From Polytrichum commune (Eukaryota; Streptophyta; Polytrichopsida; Polytrichales; Polytrichaceae): a stretch of DNA of 60,000 bases. Position 1 is the stretch's first letter. Each line of letters starts with the position of its first letter. The notes beneath the pieces were generated by a model. The model had not been told where the DNA came from and ran no database searches. It worked only from the letters and a program-made list of their open reading frames with translations. The DNA lies in contig OX485806.1 of assembly GCA_950295325.1 (NCBI GenBank), positions 14,572,001-14,632,000 on the forward strand, in the 5' to 3' direction. Positions 13,205-24,634 of this stretch are shown here, piece by piece. A program made the position numbers and the translations under genes.

Positions 13205-13665
13205 AGGTAAACATATGGCTCTATAATTGTGGGCACTTCCAGCTCCAGAAAAGAAGCGCTGGTTTTTTTGTTTTGTTTTTGAGACAGTTGAAACAAGTGT
13301 ATTCCAATGCCAAAATCCTCTACAAAAATCTTTGGTGGCTGGACCGGACTAGGAATCACCCCATTTTGTTAGACATTGTGATCACAAAGGATCTCATTTC
13401 AAATTTTAGCATCGGACCAGATGAGATGAAAACATTTTACGAGGTCAAAGTGAAGATTTCCTCTCTTTGATTGCTCACATCATAGACCCTCCCAATAGGT
13501 GTAGATTATTAAATCAAGAAATGTGTCTACATTTTGAGCACGTAATCCAATCTTATCATAAACATGAGTCTTTTTGGTGTCCATTCTTGACTACAAGCAC
13601 GGCCATTTGCCACTCAAATATAACTGTCCAATTAAGAAGAGTGACCATATAAGGCGTGCAACCCC
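13205..13665 (+). repeat. Family B copy
   Basis: Direct copy with the GTGGGCACTTCCAGCTCC start, an extra ~45 bp T-rich insert after it, and the full right half to GAGTGACCATATAAGG. The family D element at 13721 lies just downstream. Confidence 0.7.
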
Positions 13666-13720
13666 TTAAGAGGAAGTCATGGCAATTAGGTCCTTGTGAC
13701 AATTACTTCCATTGAAGTAA

Positions 13721-14100
13721 GGTATGCGGGTGTTATTTGGTAACTTTTTTTAATTGAATATTGATATTTGATTGGTGTGTGGTTAGGTAAAGATCAAAGA
13801 ACAAACACCATAAAAACACATGTTTAAAAAAAATGGATTGCATTTTCAAATCTTATTGACTACTCTACACTCAATAATGAACACAATTGGGAGGACCTAC
13901 TTATAATTCAGTGAAGGAATCAACAAAGATGCACTTTCAATGACCAAAATTATATTTGGGGAGGTCCGATTTTGAATCCATTTTTTTATTTGTTGATGCT
14001 TCATCATAGAATTGCTAATGCAACGCAAGTTTTGTGGTGTAAATTTAATCGCTACAAGTTATAGAACATGCAAAACAAACCCCATAACACCCACATACCT
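13721..14100 (-). mobile_element. Family D element with TAA target duplication, 380 bp
   Basis: Ends GGTATGCGGGTGTTAT and the complement of AGGTATGTGGGTGTTAT, with TAA at 13718-13720 and 14101-14103. The 3-bp TAA target fits PIF/Harbinger. This is the clearest-bordered member of the abundant B/D families; the end next to 13721 holds the block shared with family B (CACACACC...AAACATATGTGTC type). Confidence 0.78.
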
Positions 14101-14348
14101 TAACTGTAAATTATATTTTCCAGAGCAAGGCTATTGTGCCTCTAAGTTAAATGGTCTATATAGCGGAGCTTGGAAATCTGTCTTCCATGCATCAAAAAAC
14201 ATTGTCGAGGCAATTAAGTGATGCCAGTGTTTTGATGCAGATTTAATTACGTCAGCGTCATTTTAGACGATTGCAATGGGTTGAAAATGTCTTCATGCCC
14301 TTGTGTGAAATCAATCATGTGGTCTCTTACAATCTATTCCAGGTCACA

Positions 14349-14579
14349 CAAATGAACCAGGAAAACTGACCGTTAGTTACAAATGGAACTGGTCTACTTT
14401 GAGAAATAACCGGTTCAAGTTCAAGACGTCAGGAATATAACCGATCATTTTAGAGAAATCTATGGAATATACTTCTAACGTGTAAAGAAAAACCGAAAGA
14501 TCACGACATGAAACCGGTTGGACTTGGAAACACTAGGATTTTGACCGATTATGCCCAGAAATCTCCCCACCAGACACTG
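14349..14579 (-). mobile_element. Family A copy 2 (hAT-like MITE, 231 bp)
   Basis: Inverted orientation. Flanked by AGGTCACA (14341-14348) and AGGCCACA (14580-14587), a 7 of 8 target duplication. Ends in CACTG, as expected for hAT-type ends. Confidence 0.82.
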
Positions 14580-14834
14580 AGGCCACACATTCAAGTACCA
14601 TCAAGCCTCACTGGGATTCTGATCTCAGATCCTTGCTTCAGCATCAATTAAAAGTTTCAGACAGCTTGAATGTGTTTGCAGAGTTATGTAGATGAACAAG
14701 AATTTATAACTATCCAGCTTACTCCAAGTTCTAAACCATACAATTTTGTCAAGTTGCAGGAGTTCTAGAATGATGATGTTATTCCGTATTAATTTGTAAT
14801 TGGCCGAACTTCAGTGCCACTATAGAGTTATTCT

Positions 14835-15157
14835 TTATTTCAACTGGAGTTTTGGTCGGAAGTTGGTTGTTTTGCTCTAAAAACTTTCCATGTTCGGTAG
14901 GTTTTCAGTGCATGCTTGGAGTCGATGTGAAGATCTGAATAAAGAACATTCTATACTGGTTCATTGGGGGCCAAACTCATTTTAGCACCTCTTGGCATGC
15001 CAAAATGAGTTGGGCCCCCAATGAAGCAATATAGAAAGTTCTTTGAAATTTTGCAAACCTTGACGACTCCAAGCATGCATCCAAAAACTTACCGAACATG
15101 GACAATATTGTTTACAAAACAACCAACTCTCGACCAAAACTCCAGTTGAATGAAAGG
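14835..15157. repeat. Long foldback element (arms ~145 bp, 18-bp loop)
   Basis: Left arm 14835-14983 and right arm 15002-15157 are near-complementary throughout, from TTTCAACTGGAGTTTTGGTC outside to CATTGGGGGCCAAACTCATT inside; loop 14984-15001. No coding frame. It could be a foldback MITE or a small-RNA-producing hairpin. Confidence 0.82.
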
Positions 15158-17753
15158 ATAAATCTAATATACCAAAAGATTCACTCTACAAAAACTTCTG
15201 CATCGCAATCTCCTCTGGCCAGAATGTTTGTAGAACACTCGACACATAAGGATGCAACATGGTTTGGAAATATGTAGGTGACCAGAAGGTTGAACTATTG
15301 GTCTTGGCCACTATAATTTGTTCATGGTGAAGGTGAAGTGAGCTACTTACTTGCAGGGAAGTACATCATAAAACTTTGTAAAACGTAACTTCTAGCCATA
15401 TGGAGACGTAAGTAATACTCGATTCCATCAATCCATAACCCTAGATAGAAATTTGATCATGTAAGATAAGAAATCAGAGTTTGTAATTACAATCAGCATT
15501 CCTTTCTATATCCACTCTCAAGAGGACCCTGGATGCATTTCCTGCGAGTCCTCGATGTAGTCTGCTTTCATGATCTTCAAGGTGCTGCATTCTCATGAGG
15601 GATAATCAGCATTTCACTAGAGAATGCGATGTGACAAAAGATAGAGTCCCATCGAACGTTTCGAAGTAAAATTGTAAAAGTAATTAGAAAAATCTACAGT
15701 CTTGGAATTTTTTGCTCCATGTGGTTTTATATGTCTATAGGGGGAGTGACTCTCCGTTGCTGTATTCAAAGGTAACATACGACCTGGAAAAAGAAAATGC
15801 AATGTGCACTTGCTTGCAAAAGAGAATTTTCTTGAGATGTCCCAGTGACATGGTATTGCCTGATACCATCAATTCCGTTCTTTCAACCAACCAACCCAAC
15901 CATTAGTCACCACCAAATGAAATTGAACAAAATATTTTGAAGTAAGTGGGCCTTAATTGGACACTTTTCTATCCGCATCTACTTCTTGTAGGGTTATGAA
16001 AAGACCCAACTAGTGCGAGATTTGGATTACCAGCAAATCCAAATTGTATTCGTGACCATATTTCCTCATTATTTTTGGAGCTCATATGAATGTTTTATTC
16101 ATTATCAAAGTGGAAACTCTCATGCTCGTCAAATGATCAAATAGGTCTCCTCAATTATGTTGATTATTCACTCGCCTAATATGATCAGCATGTTTTGAGC
16201 ATGTAGTCTAATGTCTCTGAAACATGTTTTGAGCATATATCTTTTTGGTGTCTGCTCTTAGATCTACACCTAACCTCACACTACTCAATGTAGATGTCCA
16301 TATTTTAGGTGAGTTAGATTAACACTGGCCTCCCTTATGTCACATGCCAACAAGAAATTTCAAGATATCTCTAACTACCCATAGTTAAATCCGCCACATA
16401 ATGCACATTTCAAGTGGCAACGCCCAGTTGCGAGTGGCAAGCAAGAATTCTCTTGAAAGTGATGGTCAGTTGGTGCCCAGGCCATCTTCACTGGCTTTGC
16501 AAGTCAATATAATGGTATTTGGCGGAAACTCTGATTCACCTCTTTCATTAATTCTTCCAGAAGCACTTCGCCTCTGAAAATCTAGATACCGAACCCTTTA
16601 GAGTGAAGGAAAATGTTTAATGGTTCCTGTCTTCTCCAGAATGAAATCATCAGTAGTTGTGTGTTCACTGTATGTTTTACGTACCAAGAGGTCGATAAAA
16701 TACTCATCAATTTAGGCTACGCCCAATAAGTAGGACTTGGCAATTGCCGTTGTCTCCCAACCAACTCCTCATCTTCGCATTGCAATCTTTGTGTGCTAAA
16801 GTTGGACCATTGCACTTGTGCTGGAATATGTTGTTGCTCTACTTTACTTTGCTTCACAGATTGCTTGCAATGCCTAACAATTTCTTTACTTCACTCTACT
16901 TTACATATTGCTTGCAATGTCTAAGCAATTGAGTTGATTTGTCCCTTTCATCATTTTGTGTCCAATGAAAGACTCTGTTTCACGGATTGGTTCAACTCTT
17001 GAGGTTAGCAAGTCAAGAATTACAAGAGCTGCCGAGTCGATTCTGGTTTTTGTGGAGGTTTTGTGTCTAGTCGGTTTCATTTTGAAGTGGAAATTTCTCA
17101 AATCGACTGCGAAACTTTTGTAGTTGTTGCTAGTGGCAGTCGGCAGCTCGCGGCATCCAAAATACAACACTCAAAAAGCTTTTTAAAGCTCTTTTTTTCT
17201 TTTCTTTTTTTCTCTGTAGCTCAGTGAAGTATGTATATGTTTGCAAGAATTGATGTGTCTTTTTGTAGTGCTTGCTTTTTTGGGATGCACAGGGAAGCAG
17301 CTGGTTAATTAATTGAAATGCCAATAAGGTCCAATAATTTGAGTGGTATACTTAAGTGTTATTATGTTGCACTATCAACATATCATGAAGGTTGGTGGAC
17401 TAGCAGATTCACCAAGTTTTTGGTGCCATTAGATGAATCGAACTTGCAATCCACTTCATGAAAGTGGATCCAAGTTTGTATTCCTTCACACTTTGTCTCC
17501 ATGAATTTCCGGCGCTTCTTCATGCCTTCCCCCACACACCTCATCGTTTCTCCCATTGTGCACTCAAAAGCAGTTCATAGAGTGCACCAATGTGCCATAG
17601 ATGGCGATCGAAATGAGCCCCTCAAGTACAAGACATCCAACCAATATTTCTCCAAAGTGCCTCGCCACAAAAACTTAACTACGAGAAACACACCTGGGAT
17701 GCAATTTCATACTTTATACTTACTTTCCGAGGAAAAGCAAAAGGAAATGTACA
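15158..17753. other. No gene; scattered decayed repeats
   Basis: Repeat M at 15604-15720, family D at 16060-16345, and a short tandem of ATTGCTTGCAATG units at 16857-16925. Open frames of 60-94 codons (for example 17501-17785) show no family I recognise. Confidence 0.5.
16060..16345 (+). repeat. Family D copy
   Basis: TATGTTGATTATTCACTCGC, TTTTGAGCATGTAGTCTAAT and CTTTTTGGTGTCTGCTCTTA blocks; the left end is unclear. Confidence 0.6.
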
Positions 17754-17761
17754 CTAATGGT

Positions 17762-18545
17762 CTCGGGGGGTGCACCTTTCATTAAAACCTAGAATCACGT
17801 GCGTTCACTGCATACTCTAAAAATCCCCTATATACAAGTTATTTTTTGTGAAATGAAGTAATACACATACAATTGCAACAATAAATATACAAGTGGCAAT
17901 ATGTATACACAAAAAAACATCCATTCATATATAGTCATTAACATAAGTATACAAATATACTTTTGAACAATAATCAACCCCTATAATATGTATAACAAAA
18001 TATCCTAGCTTTCATCAGCAAAGTCATTGAAAACTTTTCATCTCCCCGATGTAACTCATAAACATTTGATTCACCAATATATGTCATTGTAGCCAATGTA
18101 ATTATTGTCTCTAAGTCTACCATCAAATGATCAGTAAGATCATATGTCCACTTGTTGTTAGCCCCTTTTTGATACCAACATAAACCAATCTCCTTGTTAC
18201 TTTGAGCTGAACGAATCATTTCAAAACCCTAATACTGCCTCTTTCCCCGATATTACCTTGACACCTTGTACATGGTTCATACTACCCTATAAGGTTGCTA
18301 ACGAAAATCGTTAATCCTAGTTAATCCTAATTTCATCCAATATGAAAACTTATGATATGTAGTATAATAACAGTACCATACAAGTACAATTATTGTATGC
18401 TTTTTAAAGGCCTTCCATATATGTACGTAACTATAAATTATAACATGTATACCATATGTATACATAATACGGCAAGGTCCAAATCAATACCCCTCCTGTG
18501 CACTCACGTATACTCGTACATGTTTAATACAGTGCACCCCCCGAG
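17762..18545. mobile_element. CTCGGGG-family element 1, 784 bp
   Basis: Perfect 14-bp inverted ends CTCGGGGGGTGCAC, and a perfect 8-bp target duplication CTAATGGT at 17754-17761 and 18546-18553. It carries an 81-codon minus-strand frame (18219-17974). The ends do not look like the CAGTG-type hAT ends elsewhere in the window; the superfamily is not assigned. Confidence 0.9.
17974..18219 (-). CDS. 81-codon frame inside CTCGGGG-family element 1, unrecognised
   Basis: ATG-started frame containing IGLCWYQKGANNKWTYDLTD and a following LETIITLATMTYIGESNVYE block. The same protein block, broken by stops, occurs at about 25430-25640 on the + strand, so it is a transposon-borne coding fragment and not a host gene. 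It looks like the C-terminal part of a larger plant transposon-associated protein whose name and function I do not know. Probably not expressed as a working protein. Confidence 0.5.
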   Translation of the reverse strand: MIRSAQSNKEIGLCWYQKGANNKWTYDLTDHLMVDLETIITLATMTYIGESNVYELHRGDEKFSMTLLMKARIFCYTYYRG

Positions 18546-18635
18546 CTAATGGTAGGACGGACAAGTACCTCGGAGGAGAATGCGGATGGCGAGGTGTCGA
18601 GGGAGGATTGGTCTCAAAGTTCGACTAAATGTGGT

Positions 18636-19101
18636 GTCATGACCCCGAGGTGGTGACAACTGGGATTATAATATAAAATCATAAAATTGTACGTCAATTT
18701 ATAATGGTATTACTATGATTATTAATTTATCATTTTTTATATGTTGATAAAGAGATAGTCAAGATGTATCCAATTTTGGTATCAAAATTCATGTAAATAT
18801 ACAAGTTATCACATAAAATATGATGGTTAAAGTTGTATAATAAGGTAGCTTTTATATTATGGGGGTCCTTGTCCAAACCGGTTTTTTTTAATCTTATTAA
18901 TTATTATAATAAGATTGTATAATAAAAATTAAGTATTAAAGTACAAGATATTGCATATTAGTATTTCTAATCCAACTTGTGTTTTGAAGTCTTCTATCAT
19001 AGCTCTATCATTATTATAAAGCCATTGTCAGCTCTCAAATGGTCTTATTATCCGAGGATCCCTATATTATATCCCAATTGTTGTCACCCTGGGGTCGTGA
19101 C
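18636..19101. mobile_element. Inverted-repeat element, 466 bp
   Basis: Left GTCATGACCCCGAGGTGGTG and right the complement of GTCACGACCCCAGGGTGACA, with the similarity running on for about 35 bp into TGGGATWATAATAT-type sequence. AT-rich interior, no coding frame. No convincing target duplication. Confidence 0.65.
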
Positions 19102-19843
19102 TGTAAAGCTCCAACATCTCCAAAAGCACAACTTGGATTTGAATGGAAAAGGCAAGGGAGAGGCCTACTTAGGTAGTATATTACTATCATATTTATGATA
19201 CATCATACTATACATATGATAAGTTAAGTATTATCATCCGCCTAGAGCTTGATTCCCAAATGTCCTCCCTTTGCAACCTGTGGTTTTAGGCGGGTCAAAC
19301 TAAGTTTTTAGATAAATCTAGATTTATTCATGAGATTTAGACAAAATCAATTTTTTATGTGCATTTCTATCGGCGGACCCTATGATGGAATTGACAACAA
19401 CTATTCCTAGATGTGGACTGCATGATCTCTTGTTGTAGTCTGCGTAAGTTGCATGCACATTGTGTCATTTGTGAGAAATTACTTATCTAGAGGGAATATT
19501 TGATCATATGGCTTCTCAAAGAATGTATAATTTAGATTTTCATCATATTCTTCTAGTTTCTTCTTTTAACTAAGTTGTTAAACAATGTGCATGGCTCAAC
19601 TGTGCAATAAATACTCTCATGCGCATTGTTAATTTTGCACAAGTCTTTGGTTCATATTTACTTAAGTCCTAGTTGTCACTCCTTCTCTCTCTAAGGAACA
19701 ACATGCAAAATTGGTCATTTAAAAGGGGGCTATTTATCACAACACACACATATATTCCTTTACTTTTTCCCTCAATCTTTGGTTGCTATAGATAACTATA
19801 ATTGTTTTCTCTTTTTCTTTTCCAACCTATATAGCAATTATAG

Positions 19844-19846
<3 letters not shown>

Positions 19847-19898
<52 letters not shown>

Positions 19899-19944
19899 GT
19901 ATGGCTATATATAGCTATAGCTATAGCTATAGCTATATAGCTAT
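19847..19944. repeat. Compound (CA)n(TA)n(AGCTAT)n microsatellite
   Basis: About 17 CA, 9 TA and then AGCTAT units; the longest microsatellite in the window. Confidence 0.95.
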
Positions 19945-20879
19945 TTTAATTTTAAAAAAATCTTCATTTGAGATTGGTATAAGGAAATGTGTGGTACGAA
20001 AAATCCCCACCCCAATCACTTACAAATGCAATAACAACTAAGAGGATACAGCAACCGATCATAACTATTAAAACAACCAACCAAAGAAGAAAATTAGATC
20101 TTGACATCCACACATCTAATTCTTCCCCAAAAACGGTAGAATGTCAAATTGGAGACTCCACATCACCATCCCAACAAACACAAATGCTTACTCAATTACA
20201 AAAGCCAACATACTCTACAAGTTTACTGTATGGGAAAAGTGAAATTAAGCAACTCAAATCAAACATTGGAAGAGTAAATGAATCCTGACCTCAATGACAA
20301 AGAACCACCCCACCACATGGATCTAACACATAATATAAGTATGCAGTGGAGCAATCTGATCTCCAACAAATTCATCCTAAACCCTAAACCCTACTTAGAC
20401 ACACAAAACTTTTGAATGCAAACACTGTAGTGCCTACCTTATATGATGAATCTAATAGGATTATGTGCCGAGAAAGGTTTTTCTTAATAATTGTGAGAAA
20501 TGTTTGGAAACATACGACCACAAAATATTGAGATTTAACAATCCTAACTTACATCATGATTAGGAAGTCCACCCACCGCAAGGTAGGCAGTAAACTCCAC
20601 CCTGCATCAAGGGGATACTTGAGCAGGATAGGGCCACCAATTCCAAATTCACATCGGATTGCCCAACGTTGGTTTTTCTTTTCTTTTCATGTTTAGGATG
20701 CACATATCTTTGATGCCTCCCACATCATGGCTAGAAGCACATGCCATAACAACTGCCATGAATGTGAATTTGTCAAAAGAAATGATTTGTATTCAAATCA
20801 TGAGGATACTGCCACTTGTATTGAAGTTATATGTGGGCTTTATGTGGTCACTCTTCTTAATTGGATCCCTATTCTATAT

Positions 20880-21615
20880 TTTGAGTGGTAAATGGCAAGG
20901 GTTGTAGTCAAGAACAAACACTAAAATACGTGTGCTACAAATGAGATTGAATTTTTTTGCTCAAAATATAAACACCACCGGTTAACATGATTGGGAGGGT
21001 TTAAGGTACATAGTGGATGTTATTGGTTTGTTTTTCGTGTTATCCAACTTCTTCCAATTAGGTTTACGTAACGAAACTTGTACATTGCATTAGTAGGTCT
21101 ATGATGAAGCATCCACGAAATCCGGACCTCCCTTCATTTAGTTATAATTATCAAAATGCATGTGTATTGAATCTTTGAATGAATAGCTAGGTCCTCCCAT
21201 TATGTTGACTATTGAGTGTAGAGCAGTTCATGAATTTTAAGCACAGAGACCAACTTCTTTTGAAGACATATCTTGTTGGGTACCGTTCTTAGATCTCACC
21301 TAATCACACACCACTCTTGCACCACTCAGGCACCACTCAGGCACCACTCGAATGTTGGTGTCCAGTTAAGATTAATACACAAATATGGTCCTCGTACCTT
21401 GCGTGATCATTTGATTTGTTTCTTTTATTTAAAATGAAAACTTCATTTTTGACCTTCTAAATAACTTTTGCATCCCAACTTTGACTCAAAAACATGAAAT
21501 AAGAACATTCATGTTTGCAATTGTTGACTAGATGAAGAAGTTCACATTATGATCCAACGGATATTTCGTGGGAGTTGAAAGTGTCCACAATAGGACCACA
21601 CACCTTCCAATTTCT
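20880..21615 (-). repeat. Family B copy split by a family D element
   Basis: 20880-21001 is the right half and 21401-21615 the left half of one inverted family B copy, ending TAGGACCACACACCTT. The gap is filled by the opposite-facing family D element 21005-21400. Confidence 0.65.
21005..21400 (+). mobile_element. Family D element nested in family B
   Basis: Starts GGTACATAGTGGATGTTATT after TAA and ends CCTCGTACCTT. It contains a small triplication of CACCACTC near 21310-21350. The target duplication is not preserved on the right. Confidence 0.65.
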
Positions 21616-21650
21616 CTTATTATATGATCAATGCATATTATACTTCTTCA

Positions 21651-21698
21651 TGTTGTTGTTGTTGTTGTTCTTCTTCTTCTTCTTGTTTTGTTTTGTTT
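21651..21698. repeat. (GTT)n(CTT)n microsatellite
   Basis: GTT units run into CTT units and a TTTTG run. Confidence 0.9.
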
Positions 21699-22689
21699 TC
21701 TGTTTTCTGTACTAAGGAGTTTGTGAACACGATCAATACTGGTTTCTTATGGTTGGCTATGGCACTTAATGGATTTGAGGGTGATCAAACATGTACTGGT
21801 TGGTCTTGGATGCAGATCTTGACATTAAATCCAGCATTTTCAAAGTTGAATCCACGCCTCTGGCCGGCTAGCTCGGGAAACGCTTGGCGTGAGGGTTTTT
21901 GTGATGTAGTTTAAGTAGAGGTGAAGGCTTCTAGATGCAAGTGTGTGGATTTGGTTTGATTTTGGGGTCACATGAGGAGGATTGAGCACACGGGCTTATT
22001 GAATGTGGTACGATTCAGGAAGCATGGGAGTGAGTGAGAGACGTCCTCATGACGGGAAATTGACGAGTTCAATTTTGTAACTGTACGAATGATGAAGACG
22101 ACACGATCAAGAAGTCACCTCCAGCTAATTAATTTCAATCTTTCCAGCCTTCACATCTATTAATTAAGAACATATATACATCGTCGCTACTAGGTACGAT
22201 GCCATAACATTATTCAACATCACAGTCGAGATAAACTATGTGTGGCGTGGGCCATGTGAATCGTAGACGGTTATTCTCAAATCAAACTTTTGATGCGCCA
22301 AGATCCTCTTGATTTGGGTCTAAATATGAGATGTCCTGCTCTACGTGTCACTGACTAGGAATAGAAGGAGAACGAGGTAACTTAACGCAAGCCAAGAGTG
22401 TTCGATCAAAGTCAAGTCGGTGCTAGACATTTGGTATGTTTGTTGTAATCAACACGTTATGAGTGTTGTCATCATGTTTTTTTAGAAAACGTGAACCACT
22501 AAGAAGTAAGGAAGGGGGCAAAAGGAAATATCAAAAAATTCAACGAGCTCCATTACTTGTCATTTTTTTTTCTTTCACATATGAGTCATTATTTTCTATT
22601 CATATATGCATTTTAAAAGATGTGTACATCGTAAAGACATGTGTTTGGAAGAACCTCGAATACATGTTCAGAATGTATTTACCATTCTA

Positions 22690-22860
22690 GATTCAATTGG
22701 CAAGGTAATGATTCGAGACGTCTATATGTCAATCATTTATTCAAGTAAAGAATGTTCATTTGATAATGAATAAGATATTCATATGAATTCCAAAAATTAT
22801 GAGGAAAACAACTTTAGCACGACTTGGATTTGTTCATTATATTGCATTGATTCATATCCT
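22690..22860 (-). repeat. Family D half copy
   Basis: Block AAGAATGTTCATTTGATAAT through CAAAAATTATGAGGAAAACA, also seen inverted in the copy at 49260-49520. Confidence 0.5.
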
Positions 22861-22974
22861 ACAAGAATCAAAATGCAAAGCTAAAAACGTCCACTGAAGA
22901 CACGCTCACTTGACTTACAATACTAGCATATGAGTCCTACACAATCGTCCCACGTTGATGGCAGGAGAATGCAA

Positions 22975-23634
22975 CTCGGGGAGTTCACTGTGATAATATT
23001 AGAAAACAACGTGCGGGAAAATATAGGGTAATTTATATTCACAAAAGAAAAAACTTAGAATTTTCTTAGAAGTAATATAGGTGAGTATGTATGATAAAAT
23101 TTGTATTATAAATAATATAGGCTTGATACAAATAACGCATATTTTTAAAATATTTGTAAAAATATACCGTAGGATTTAAGGATCCTAGGTTTTTTTTGAA
23201 ATAGGGTGTCCTTTGTGTTGAGAGACTTGCTTTGTTGTTGGTGTTTTAAATGTTTTTTTTGACACTCAGTACCGTTGTGTTTAATTGTGCGTGTAACTTG
23301 ATTGAGGAACATGGGTTGATTTTGTTGTTTGAAACTGTTTATGAACACTCTTAATGTAAAACCTTGCTATGCCTTGGATTTTGGTGACTTAGTACTTTGA
23401 ATGCTCTTAAACCCTTTGGAGCAAAATCAAATAATTATAATGAACATACCTAGCTTAAAATTAGAGCTTCATCAAATTTAAAAGGAATTATAGGGTCATT
23501 TAAAAAACAAGAAATTAGCAAATTATATAATAATACGGTACAAAAAATTAAGGATGGATAATTAAATACCCCTTGAATAAATACCCTCGTCACGCACGTG
23601 TATACAGATATACATGTCTAGTAAACTCCCCGAG
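22975..23634. mobile_element. CTCGGGG-family element 2, 660 bp
   Basis: Ends CTCGGGGAGTTCACT and the complement of CTCGGGGAGTTTACT. Perfect 8-bp duplication GAATGCAA at 22967-22974 and 23635-23642. No coding frame. The right-end block (AATACCC..., GTATACAGATATACATGT) resembles that of elements 1 and 3. Confidence 0.88.
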
Positions 23635-23657
23635 GAATGCAAACCTATCATTGTGCT

Positions 23658-24234
23658 CCCGGGTAGGGCACTCGCGAAAATTTGTTAAACCATGTGAGAA
23701 AGAATGTAGGGTATTTTTTATTCATTTGTGAGAAAATTTATACAATTCTTCGATATAATGAAGCATCTCTTCCATTACAAAGTTGTGTGTATTAAAAAAA
23801 TAAGGGTACCATATAATGCATCAAATTATCTAATTCTTTCAATCTAAAATAGGGTTGGGAATAGTAGGTAGAGAAAAAATATTGAGGCAGAGGTATACAA
23901 TGCATTTTATGGTGGTCAATGTATGAAAAACTATCCATTTTCAATTCAAATTCCCGAATGAAAAATTTGGATGATGAGGGTTTTGGATGACAAGAGTTCT
24001 ATGATTCGTCATTCATGGGGTCAAATATAAAAATTATAAGGAACATAGGGTACTAGAAACTAGTTCACTTGCGACTTTATAAATACAAATAGGGTCATCT
24101 AAAATGACAAAATTTAGATTTATCTGTACTAATAGGGTGTAAAGAATTCCAATTTCTTAGATAAATAGCCCCATGATAAATACCCTTCCGTCGCAGATGG
24201 GTTATTAAATACATGTATGAGTGCCCTACCCGGG
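23658..24234. mobile_element. CTCGGGG-family element 3, 577 bp
   Basis: Perfect 16-bp inverted ends CCCGGGTAGGGCACTC. Flanks ATTGTGCT (23650-23657) and ACTGTGCT (24235-24242), 7 of 8. Only seven bases lie between its left duplication and the right duplication of element 2. No coding frame. Confidence 0.87.
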
Positions 24235-24634
24235 ACTGTGCTAGACTTGCAAATTTTCTAGTTACATAGGACAAGTTTCCAATGACGTAGATCAATTGCT
24301 TAGGGGCTCAGGCATGTATGTTATGTGAAGAAGGCCCGAGAAATTTGACTCTCAACCCCTAACTTCCCATGCCCAATTTCCTGCAAATTTGCTCATAAAA
24401 TATAACCTCAATTTCAACAACCGAGGCTGAAGATCTAAAGTTTTTTTTTGACTAATCCAACTGTATAGATGTTTGTAGGTTAGACTTAGGTGACTACTCA
24501 AACTCCAAATTTTAAATGCTAAAATTCTCTTATGTAGGATATTATAATAGGAATGTCAAAAGTGGTCTTGAGGGGCAACAATTTAGAATTAAATTAAGGT
24601 TTTTTTTTTTTTAATTGGACGTCCACCCCCAAGG

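Noticed and set aside
19989-20288. 99-codon open frame
   Set aside because: Low complexity, rich in Thr, Ser and Gln, no recognised family, next to a large microsatellite.
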